Shown: one piece after another, positions 14,027 through 19,901 of the stretch
Layout: each line of letters opens with the position of its first letter
Position numbering within the stretch: position 1 is the stretch's first letter
From: a virus
Reading direction: 5' to 3' (one strand)
Length of the DNA stretch: 34,376 bases
Virus record (IMG/VR): IMGVR_UViG_3300036715_002002
Coordinates: 1 to 34,376 of that record
Program-made: the position numbers and the translations under genes
Notes under the pieces: model-generated
Databases searched by the model: none
Told to the model about the DNA's origin: nothing
What the model saw: only the letters and a program-made list of their open reading frames with translations

Positions 14027-14650
14027 TGGTGCAATCCCCACGGTAACGGTCTGAAAACCAGACTGTCAATTCAGAGGAAACTTACGTATTCAGTAAAACA
14101 TTAGGTCCGTTCACTATGGAGTTATCTGGTAGTGAAACGCTAAAGCAGCACCAAATCTTTAGCTCGAGCTTGCCCTTTTGTCCTACTTTGTTAAAATTAT
14201 TCCGAGTCAAATGCAGATGCCGGAATAAAATAACGGTTTAGATACTTAATTCAAAAGTTGGCAATATCTTAGAGCAAGCTCCAGTAAAGCGTATTTTTGA
14301 ACTAAACATCTTACTACTGTATCCCTGCGGCTTTAGGCCTAGTCTAAGCGGCTGTCTTTGCACATCCCCATCCCCAAGCTATAGCACAACAGCGACTCGG
14401 GGCACACTAACGTCTTGTGCCCAACTGTGGCCTTGAAACGCTACCTGCCTTAAACTGAAATACGATGCCTAGTTTTAAGTCTGTTAGGCCTTGCATCGAC
14501 TAGCCGAATTGTAAAAACTTTAGGGTTTTAAAAAGAAAATAAAAAAACTAGTAGACTTGACTTAAAATATTCTTTAGTAGAGCATTTAAGAAAAGATCGT
14601 AGGTGTTTTACGGTCATTTTTAGAACCCCGAGCTTCCAACTCGGGTGTTT
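14027..14650 (+). ncRNA. Candidate large structured non-coding RNA
   Basis: No frame of useful length fits here. GC is 52% over 14341-14460, against about 22% at 14821-14880. Paired elements seen by eye: a closing stem TGGTGC (14027-14032) with GCACCA (14148-14153); hairpin 14047-14065 (7 bp, one G-U); hairpin 14110-14136 (7 bp); a closing stem GAGCTTGC (14166-14173) with GCAAGCTC (14274-14281); 14197-14228 (8 bp); GCTGT/ACAGC (14351/14389); GGGCACA/TGTGCCC (14400-14422); CGATGC/GCATCG (14463/14493). G-U pairs that would be A-C mismatches on the other strand favour + strand transcription. It lies between divergent operons. I cannot assign a known RNA class; phage GOLLD or ROOL RNAs are of similar size. 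Confidence 0.45.
14595..14622 (+). terminator. Candidate intrinsic terminator at the 3' side of the structured region
   Basis: GATCGTA (14595-14601) pairs with TACGGTC (14609-14615) through one U-G pair, with a 7-nt loop, followed by ATTTTT. A second strong hairpin, CCCGAG/CTCGGG (14627-14645), comes right after, with GAATCTTTT downstream. Both fit the end of a rightward transcript. Confidence 0.45.
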
Positions 14651-14853
14651 GAATCTTTTACAATTTTCAACCTAAAGTAAACAAGAAAATACAAAAATCA
14701 CATAATATTCCACATTTAAGCATAGTGCCAATTTGAGTATGTTAACTCATATAGCATATATCGCATTTAAGCTGGCTTCGATAGGTTACATAACTAATAG
14801 TTATGTTCAAATGTCTTATTTTAATACACTTCAGATGATTAATAAAATAACAG
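14651..14853. promoter_or_regulatory. AT-rich regulatory region with inverted and direct repeats
   Basis: This gene-free stretch contains a perfect inverted repeat ACATAAC-taata-GTTATGT (14788-14806), a weaker one (TGAGT-atgtta-ACTCA near 14735), and CATTTAAG twice (14713, 14764) with a third copy at 14583. Dyads of this size suit small dimeric repressors such as the ribbon-helix-helix protein encoded at 15369. The CATTTAAG copies could be iterons of a replication origin, but three unevenly spaced copies are weak evidence. Confidence 0.4.
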
Positions 14854-14883
14854 TTTACATTGTATGACAATATGCATTATATT
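14854..14883 (+). promoter_or_regulatory. Candidate rightward early promoter
   Basis: TTTACA (14854-14859) and TATATT (14878-14883) are spaced 18 nt apart and resemble a sigma-70 promoter. Initiation would fall near 14890, at the shared 16-nt element (14890-14905). AGGAAGGA then lies 7 nt upstream of the ATG at 14922. Confidence 0.5.
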
Positions 14884-14889
14884 GTGTAT

Positions 14890-14905
14890 ATAGAAACAAA
14901 ACACA
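14890..14905 (+). promoter_or_regulatory. 16-nt leader element, rightward copy
   Basis: ATAGAAACAAAACACA, identical to the element in the leftward RecT leader at 13701-13716. It falls at or just after the predicted transcription start and is followed by CTAGGAAGG. Confidence 0.5.
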
Positions 14906-14921
14906 CTAGGAAGGATTAAAA

Positions 14922-15134
14922 ATGAAAAATCAAGATTCAGATAATATCAAAACATTTAGAATACTAATGGATAAAGAAAATATCAGCATGGCTGATAAAA
15001 TGATTATATTCCGAGATATGGAAAAGGCATTAGAATTGAATTTATTTACTGATACTGAAATTAAAGAAACAATTCAAAAATATATCATGATTCAGATAAT
15101 ATCAAAATTAATTGAAATGAAAAAAACACCATGA
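14922..15134 (+). CDS. Small early protein, 70 residues
   Basis: A helical, charged product with Met- and Ile-rich amphipathic helices and no recognised motif. It has the best ribosome site in this block (AGGAAGGA, 7 nt spacing) and is the first gene after the candidate rightward promoter. Its stop overlaps the next start by 4 nt (ATGA). A regulator or host-takeover factor is possible. Confidence 0.55.
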   Translation: MKNQDSDNIKTFRILMDKENISMADKMIIFRDMEKALELNLFTDTEIKETIQKYIMIQIISKLIEMKKTP

Positions 15135-15463
15135 AAACTAAAAACAAAAATGAAACATTTACTTGTGCTTGTTGTGATTCAAGAAATGTAACAAAAGGCG
15201 TGTTTGTTAAATTTGATGATTCTAATGATTATAAATGTAAGATATGTATGCATTGCTCTAAATTTTTTTCTATATATAAAAAACTAACAATTAAATCTAT
15301 GCACGATATATTTGCTCAATGTGATTGTTTTATTGAGGTAATTAACAATGCTATAAAGGAAAATAACAATGAAAACAAAAGAGGCAAGGCTAAACCTAAG
15401 ACTGTTAGAATCAGACAAAATAAAACTGAAAAAGTTAGCAAAAAAAGAAAAACGGACAATTAG
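15131..15463 (+). CDS. Zinc-finger protein with basic tail
   Basis: A 110-residue protein. A four-cysteine site is formed by CACC (about residues 12-15) and CKICMHC (about 36-42), a treble-clef or ribbon type arrangement. The last 35 residues are strongly basic (Lys/Arg) and probably bind nucleic acid. The tail is read from DNA that also encodes, in a different frame, the start of a ribbon-helix-helix gene, which may explain its low complexity. Confidence 0.55.
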   Translation: MKTKNKNETFTCACCDSRNVTKGVFVKFDDSNDYKCKICMHCSKFFSIYKKLTIKSMHDIFAQCDCFIEVINNAIKENNNENKRGKAKPKTVRIRQNKTEKVSKKRKTDN

Positions 15464-15515
15464 TCAACTTTTGCAATTCTGTGTTTCTGATTTAATCAAG
15501 AAAGCGAAGCTATAA
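15369..15515 (+). CDS. Ribbon-helix-helix (Arc/CopG-like) DNA-binding protein, 48 residues
   Basis: This short frame begins inside the zinc-finger gene in another frame, 8-9 nt after an AAAGGA ribosome site. The product shows the RHH pattern: a basic N-terminal strand (EARLNLRLLESDK), helix A (KIKLKKLAKKEKRT) and helix B starting ISQLLQFCVSDLIKK. Proteins of this size bind operators as dimers. Its place next to divergent operons and dyad repeats makes it a good candidate early repressor. It ends 20 nt inside the convergent cytidylyltransferase gene. Confidence 0.6.
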   Translation: MKTKEARLNLRLLESDKIKLKKLAKKEKRTISQLLQFCVSDLIKKAKL

Positions 15516-15900
15516 TCTTACTTCTCAAATTAGAAGTGCTTACGTTATGTAAGCGCTCACAGTAATGTATTTCGATATGAGAAAGACCTTTACCGGTAAA
15601 CTCTTCACCTACATAATCAGAGCCTAAAAATCTAATATTAGGCTTAAGCAATAATAAAAGCTGATATAACTCATCTTCCGTCTCATAAGGTATGACTTCA
15701 TCTACATAGCTTAAGCCCCTAAGCCTTATATACCGTTCTGAGCTTGTCTCGATTGGCTTATTTTTTTCTGGTCTCTCAAGTTTTGGATTAACATGCAAAG
15801 CACAGATCAAATAATCACAATTTTCTCTTGCTTCTTTTAGCATCACTAAATGCCCAGCATGGCAAAGATCAAAAGCCGAAGCTACAAAGCCTATTTTCAT
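15496..15900 (-). CDS. Cytidylyltransferase-family nucleotidyltransferase (TagD-like)
   Basis: A 134-residue protein, the usual length for glycerol-3-phosphate cytidylyltransferase. FDLCHAGHL (residues 10-18) is the HxGH nucleotide-binding motif near the N-terminus, and the C-terminal VSTSNLRSKI corresponds to the second signature (normally RTxGISTS). The expected reaction is CTP plus a phosphorylated small alcohol or sugar to give a CDP-linked product. I cannot fix the substrate; ADP-heptose- or FAD-synthesising relatives share the fold. It is co-transcribed with a small upstream gene (ATGA overlap). It may work with the phage glycosyltransferase in surface modification. Confidence 0.7.
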   Translation of the reverse strand: MKIGFVASAFDLCHAGHLVMLKEARENCDYLICALHVNPKLERPEKNKPIETSSERYIRLRGLSYVDEVIPYETEDELYQLLLLLKPNIRFLGSDYVGEEFTGKGLSHIEIHYCERLHNVSTSNLRSKIIASLS

Positions 15901-16082
15901 TTTAAAAACTCCTTTTCAACTTCTAAAGTCCATTTTCTAAGCAATTCTCTTATACACTCAGGCACGTCTACATCATGAAAAGTTTTAAGCTCAGTAAGCT
16001 TCATTTTAAGCTCAGGCTCTAATAAAAAGGCATAATATGCGGTATAATTACGATATGGTTTAATCTTAAGATGAGTTTTCAA
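15897..16082 (-). CDS. Small RHH-like protein, 61 residues
   Basis: It starts with TTG: AAAGGA lies 6 nt upstream and no in-frame ATG fits better. The middle (YYAFLLEPELKMKLTELK) followed by DVPECIRELLRKWTLEVEK has the strand-helix-helix rhythm of ribbon-helix-helix proteins. Its stop overlaps the cytidylyltransferase start by 4 nt, so it may autoregulate that pair. Confidence 0.5.
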   Translation of the reverse strand: MKTHLKIKPYRNYTAYYAFLLEPELKMKLTELKTFHDVDVPECIRELLRKWTLEVEKEFLK

Positions 16083-16149
16083 AAATAATCCTTTTTTTTA
16101 TAACATTTTATATATCTTTTACATGCAATTATTTTCTACACTTTTAGTT
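16083..16149. promoter_or_regulatory. AT-rich divergent promoter region
   Basis: A short, very AT-rich spacer between the leftward RHH/cytidylyltransferase pair and the rightward terminase genes. Leftward TTGCAT with TTATAA (19 nt apart) and rightward TATATA-like hexamers are possible promoter parts. No single promoter is convincing, but the start of the late block has to lie here or inside the neighbouring genes. Confidence 0.35.
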
Positions 16150-16641
16150 ATGGCAAGAAAAAAAGCAGTAGCAAGAGCAGGACATAATTATACCCCAGAA
16201 AAAGGCCAAGAGGTCTTAGCTTTAGCAAAAGAAGGCAAGACTAATAAGCAAATTGCTGAGCGCATGGGCTTAACAACAAGAACTATTGAAAACTGGACAA
16301 CTCAAAAAGACGATCTCATCAAAGAAATTAAACTCGCAAAAGAGCCAACTGATAACACAGTTGAGGCAACACTTCTGCAAAAAGCTCTTGGTTACAAGTT
16401 TGAAACGATCAAGCTTTTCTTTGATGCAAAAACAGGCACAGTAATAGAGCACAAATATACTGAGTTTGTTCAACCAGACACTACAAGCATAATCTTTTGG
16501 TTAAAAAACAGACAACCAGAAAAATATCGCGATGTGAAACGAATCAACGTAGAAAACGATAACGATAAGCAAGCCACTCAAGCCATTTCAGATCTAGGTT
16601 CTAAGATTGTTGATGCATTAAGCAAGTGGACAAATGAGTAA
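16150..16641 (+). CDS. terS: Terminase small subunit
   Basis: A 163-residue protein. An HTH lies at about residues 20-55 (EVLALAKEGKTNKQIAERMG, then TTRTIENW), which recognises the packaging site. The middle and end match small-terminase features: ATLLQKALGYKFE, a beta hairpin, and PDTTSIIFWLKNRQPEKYRD. I prefer the ATG at 16150, followed by a basic N-terminus; an ATG at 16123 would add nine hydrophobic residues. Neither has a ribosome site. It acts with the large subunit to start DNA packaging, and its end overlaps the ATPase gene by 8 nt. Confidence 0.85.
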   Translation: MARKKAVARAGHNYTPEKGQEVLALAKEGKTNKQIAERMGLTTRTIENWTTQKDDLIKEIKLAKEPTDNTVEATLLQKALGYKFETIKLFFDAKTGTVIEHKYTEFVQPDTTSIIFWLKNRQPEKYRDVKRINVENDNDKQATQAISDLGSKIVDALSKWTNE

Positions 16642-17338
16642 TATAGTCTTACCAGGTGATATTGAAGCGATGAAAAGCGCAGCAATGAAAAGCTTATTTG
16701 TCTTTGCGTCCTGCTTTCTAGGCTATAAAGACATATCACCTTACACACATAAATCAATGATCCAAGCATTAGAGAGTAATGTGACTCGAAAGCTTATTTG
16801 CGTGCCACGTGGTAGCTTAAAGTCATCTCTTGGGTGTGTGGCTTTCCCTATTTGGCTTTTATTAATTAATCCAAACTTAAGGATCTTAATAGATAGCGAA
16901 TTGTTTACTAACTCAGCAACTTTTTTGCGTGAAATTAAAGGGCATCTCTTATCTCAAGAGATAACTAGTATCTTTGGTGAGTTTAAAACAAAGACTTGGA
17001 ATGAGGATGAGATAATAGTTAGACAAAGAACTAAGATCTTAAAAGAACCATCAATTACTGTCGGGGGAGTCGGCACAACAAGAGTTGGGCAGCATTATGA
17101 CTACATAATAGGCGATGACTACAACTCACCTAAAAACTCTAATACGCCTGATAAGTCACAAAAAGTTATCGATCATTATAAATACAATCTTTCAATTCTA
17201 GAACCCGAAGGGACTTACGTAATTATTGGCACTCGTTATAGTGAAAATGATTTAATAGGTTACATATTAAGAGAGCAATTAAAAATATCAGGCTTCCCAC
17301 AAACTAAACTTTACACAATAGAGGAAGAAAAATCATGA
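16634..17338 (+). CDS. terL: Terminase large subunit, ATPase half
   Basis: A 234-residue protein containing only the N-terminal motor domain. Walker A is VPRGSLKSS (57-65), Walker B with catalytic acidic residues is YDYIIGDD (155-162), and the coupling motif is VIIGTRY (196-202). It ends soon after this motif (EEEKS, stop), where the linker to the nuclease domain begins in ordinary enzymes of about 490 residues. The nuclease domain is encoded separately at 18464. The stop overlaps the next start (ATGA). The motifs are intact, so this should power DNA translocation with the nuclease chain as a partner. Confidence 0.85.
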   Translation: MSNIVLPGDIEAMKSAAMKSLFVFASCFLGYKDISPYTHKSMIQALESNVTRKLICVPRGSLKSSLGCVAFPIWLLLINPNLRILIDSELFTNSATFLREIKGHLLSQEITSIFGEFKTKTWNEDEIIVRQRTKILKEPSITVGGVGTTRVGQHYDYIIGDDYNSPKNSNTPDKSQKVIDHYKYNLSILEPEGTYVIIGTRYSENDLIGYILREQLKISGFPQTKLYTIEEEKS

Positions 17339-17673
17339 CTCAAGATCAAGCGGCTTTTATCGGAGCTACACAAATTATTATAAATGCACTAGGTGCATCT
17401 GTATTTCCTTACTTATTTCAAAGTGGTCCTGGCAGTATTTCTGGACAACTTAAATTAGTAACTGGAACCACTGTTTGTATTGTCCCAAATGCAAAAAGTG
17501 GAGCAAGCATTGGTGGCGCGACTGCAATTACCACAATCCAAGGTTACTATCTAGCTACAACTGAGATGTATCCTTGGTATGGGCCTGCAAGTTTTTACTT
17601 AGCAACAACAAGCGCAACGGCTGTTATCTCTGCGGTAATTAATTACACTGCAGGCGGAGCAAGTTTAGCATAA
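17335..17673 (+). CDS. Small probable structural protein inserted within terminase locus
   Basis: A 112-residue protein, rich in Ala, Gly, Thr, Ser and beta-branched residues, with a predicted beta-rich body (LKLVTGTTVCIVPNA, TTIQGYYLATTEMYPWYGPA, then TSATAVISAVINYTAGG). The composition resembles the head protein at 25079 and phage decoration or head-fibre proteins. GAGGAAG lies about 8 nt before the ATG, a stronger ribosome site than those of its neighbours. Expression level therefore may exceed that of the terminase chains, as expected of a virion component. Confidence 0.55.
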   Translation: MTQDQAAFIGATQIIINALGASVFPYLFQSGPGSISGQLKLVTGTTVCIVPNAKSGASIGGATAITTIQGYYLATTEMYPWYGPASFYLATTSATAVISAVINYTAGGASLA

Positions 17674-18464
17674 TGAATGACTCAATAATTGGTAAGCCTA
17701 AATACTTTGACTTAGATACCTATCTAAATGCTGTAGAAAGCATGGTCTGTGCTGATGAAATAAAGTTTGCACTTACTATGCTTGATAACTTACCAGGGTA
17801 TTATCGAGACAACTATCCCGAGCGTGCCGAGACTATTCGCGGGCTTATATATGAACAATGCATGACTGTTCAAGATTACATTAACGATACAAGTGAATCT
17901 ATAGAACAGTCAGAAATTCATCATAAGCAAGTTATTACTAAACAATGGAAAGAACCTCACTTCTCACCTCGTGGGGTTTTAATTATAGATTTAGTACGTG
18001 ACCTTAACAAGCAAGGCTTCACAGTAAACATCATAGAGCTTGGGCCTTATAACTATTGGCTTCCGATGGGTTTACAAGATGAGGGGTTAGATTTTATCTA
18101 TACTCCAATTTCAGTAAACCCAAATATCAAGTGCCCTATTAAGACAAAAACAAAATCAGATAAACCAATTAAAGACATATTTATATGCTTTGAAGTTATA
18201 GAACATCTTTGGAATGAAGACGAGATAGTCCATTACTTTTATAAAACTCAAATTGATCCTGATTTTATTATCATTAGCACACCAAAGTATACTTGTGGTG
18301 GTGGTTTACCAAACTGGGATACTAGAACATTAGGACATATCAGAACGTGGACACCTTCTGAGCTTACTAATTACTGTCGTAAACATTGGCCTAAACTTAA
18401 TTGGTATTTTGTTGATTCAGCAATGATGATATCAATTGGTTCAAAAGAAAAAGTGACAACCTAA
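17673..18464 (+). CDS. Class I SAM-methyltransferase-like protein inserted within terminase locus
   Basis: A 263-residue protein. A helical N-terminal part (1-95) precedes a Rossmann-like part with IELGPYNYWLP (121-131) in the SAM-binding position, CFEVIEHLW (172-180) as post-motif II, STPKYTCGGG (202-211) and LGHIRTWTP (220-228). This order matches small-molecule, lipid or protein methyltransferases rather than DNA adenine enzymes. The normal G-x-G-x-G of motif I is reduced (G-P-Y-N-Y), so activity is uncertain. It overlaps its neighbours by 1 nt on both sides. Target unknown. Confidence 0.65.
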   Translation: MNDSIIGKPKYFDLDTYLNAVESMVCADEIKFALTMLDNLPGYYRDNYPERAETIRGLIYEQCMTVQDYINDTSESIEQSEIHHKQVITKQWKEPHFSPRGVLIIDLVRDLNKQGFTVNIIELGPYNYWLPMGLQDEGLDFIYTPISVNPNIKCPIKTKTKSDKPIKDIFICFEVIEHLWNEDEIVHYFYKTQIDPDFIIISTPKYTCGGGLPNWDTRTLGHIRTWTPSELTNYCRKHWPKLNWYFVDSAMMISIGSKEKVTT

Positions 18465-19246
18465 TGCAGTGGCAAGTTGTTTATAAGAAAGCATATAATG
18501 AAGACGGATCTCTTTTTTTTCCAGAAAAGCTGACTCATGCTTTCTTAGAGCGACAAAAACGTGAACAAGGTTCTTACATATTTTCTAATCAGTACTTAAA
18601 TGAAATTATCCCTCTTGATATGCAATCATTTAAGAAAGAGTGGTTTCACTATTATGAAACAATACCAAAGATTCATCATAACTTCTGTTATATCGACCCT
18701 GCTATTTCACAAGCTGATACCGCTGACTTTACAGGTGTGACCGTAATTGCCGTAGATAGTGAAAATAGGTGGTTTGTAAGATTCGCTAAGCGATACAAGA
18801 TAACACCAACACAACTTATAAGTCTTATTTTTGAAATACAGAAAAATTTTAATTGCATGGCAATTGGTATTGAAGAAGTCGCATTTCAAAAAGCTATTAG
18901 TTATTTTCTAGCTGATGAAATGAAGCGAAGGAATATATTTTTACCGATCAAAGGCATTAAGCCACCGACTGATAAAACAAAAGAGATGAGAATACTTTCA
19001 CTAGTCCCTAGATTTGAGTGGAATAGGGTTTTCTTAAATAAAGGACTAACTGATTTAGAACTTGAGCTTATGATGTTTCCACGTGGTGCTCATGATGATT
19101 TAATCGACTCACTTGCAAGTTGTGATTTTATAGCATTCCCACCTAGCCCAGAAAAACAATGGGAAAAGCCATTAGCGCCTAATCATCCAGACTATGAAGC
19201 TTATTATTTACATAAATTAAGAAATAAAAACCAAGACGATAATTAA
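18464..19246 (+). CDS. terL: Terminase large subunit, nuclease half
   Basis: A 260-residue protein containing the RNase H-like terminase nuclease domain. YIDPAISQADTADFTG puts the first catalytic Asp at 78, IGIEEVAFQKA supplies the acidic pair at 137-138, and RGAHDDLIDSLA supplies Asp211/212 and Asp215. The linker typical of full-length enzymes (QWQVVYKKAYNEDGSLFFPE) forms its N-terminus, directly continuing where the ATPase chain at 16634 stopped. There is no Walker motif here. It has almost no ribosome site and starts on the last base of the methyltransferase stop, so it depends on translational coupling. It should cut concatemers at the start and end of packaging. Confidence 0.85.
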   Translation: MQWQVVYKKAYNEDGSLFFPEKLTHAFLERQKREQGSYIFSNQYLNEIIPLDMQSFKKEWFHYYETIPKIHHNFCYIDPAISQADTADFTGVTVIAVDSENRWFVRFAKRYKITPTQLISLIFEIQKNFNCMAIGIEEVAFQKAISYFLADEMKRRNIFLPIKGIKPPTDKTKEMRILSLVPRFEWNRVFLNKGLTDLELELMMFPRGAHDDLIDSLASCDFIAFPPSPEKQWEKPLAPNHPDYEAYYLHKLRNKNQDDN

Positions 19247-19260
19247 AAGGAGTTAATATT

Positions 19261-19632
19261 ATGGCAAAAGCACGCATTACACCACTAGATAAGTTTGGGA
19301 TCGCTGAGTCAATCGGAGAAATATACACAATGCCTGAGCTAGATGAAAGTCTAGTTAAAGTTGATGAAAAGGAAGCAACCTTTGTTGATGATCCAGAATC
19401 TTTCCGTATGGCAATCGGTGCCGCTCAAATGAATGATGAAGAGTTTATTGAAGTGGGTGAGAAATTATTTAAGTACTTACTTAAAAATTCAAAGTCTCGT
19501 TATCTTACGTATGGATCACCTGGTATTAAGATTTATTTAAAAGGCACTCGTGAAGCTTTAGAGAAAGAAGAAAAGATGAGTGGTGAGCAATACCTTGAAC
19601 ATGTTTCAAAGCAAAAACAATTAGGTTTATAA
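19261..19632 (+). CDS. Hypothetical protein between terminase and portal genes
   Basis: A 123-residue acidic protein with a mixed fold; the end is helical (REALEKEEKMSGEQYLEHVS). It starts behind AAAGGAG and its stop overlaps the next start by 1 nt. No motif identifies it. Location suggests a packaging or head-assembly accessory. Confidence 0.5.
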   Translation: MAKARITPLDKFGIAESIGEIYTMPELDESLVKVDEKEATFVDDPESFRMAIGAAQMNDEEFIEVGEKLFKYLLKNSKSRYLTYGSPGIKIYLKGTREALEKEEKMSGEQYLEHVSKQKQLGL

Positions 19633-19874
19633 TGACTGATCTTATTTTCTTTGGAGTTATAGTCTTACTTATAATGCTTAATGTAATAACAATATTGTTT
19701 TATCAAAAACAAGTTAACGCATTAGTTGACAAAGTTATGTGCAAAAACTACCCTGAATTTGTTCAGTCAAAAAATCTTGAACAAGGTGCTCACTTCCCAA
19801 ATGAAGCCACTCAAGAAATAGAACAAGTCAAAGAAGACGAGCTATTAAGAGAGTTAAATTCAATCATTATGTAA
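19632..19874 (+). CDS. Small N-terminally anchored membrane protein
   Basis: An 80-residue protein with one strong hydrophobic segment at residues 4-25 (LIFFGVIVLLIMLNVITILFY without charge), followed by an acidic, soluble tail. It lies directly before the portal gene. A membrane protein in a head module is unexpected; possible roles are membrane-linked capsid assembly, ejection or a holin. None is proven. Confidence 0.5.
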   Translation: MTDLIFFGVIVLLIMLNVITILFYQKQVNALVDKVMCKNYPEFVQSKNLEQGAHFPNEATQEIEQVKEDELLRELNSIIM

Positions 19875-19901
19875 TCAGTTTTAGCTAGGGAAGTGGCACT
19901 A

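Noticed and set aside
14627-14645. tRNA-Gly-like anticodon arm: CCCGAG-CTTCCAA-CTCGGG with a 7-nt loop that would read TCC
   Set aside because: No D-arm, T-arm (a TTTGAAT follows but without a stem) or acceptor stem can be fitted at the right distances. I treat it as a hairpin at the end of the structured region.
14027-14650. tmRNA, RNase P RNA or rRNA fragment
   Set aside because: I looked for the tmRNA tRNA-like ends and tag frame, and for the RNase P core box near GAGGAAA. Only a partial match (CAGAGGAAAC at 14072) was seen, without the partner elements.
17335-18464. Intron or intein interrupting terL
   Set aside because: The ATPase chain ends at a normal stop overlapping the next ATG, no intein block motifs are present at the edges, the gap holds two intact genes with normal overlaps, and I see no group I intron core elements.
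16634-19246. Sequencing frameshift splitting terL
   Set aside because: The halves are more than 1.1 kb apart with complete unrelated genes between them, so a single base error cannot explain the split.
19893-19901. GTG start for the portal gene
   Set aside because: The ribosome site AGGGAA would be only about 0-2 nt away; the ATG at 19902 has proper spacing.
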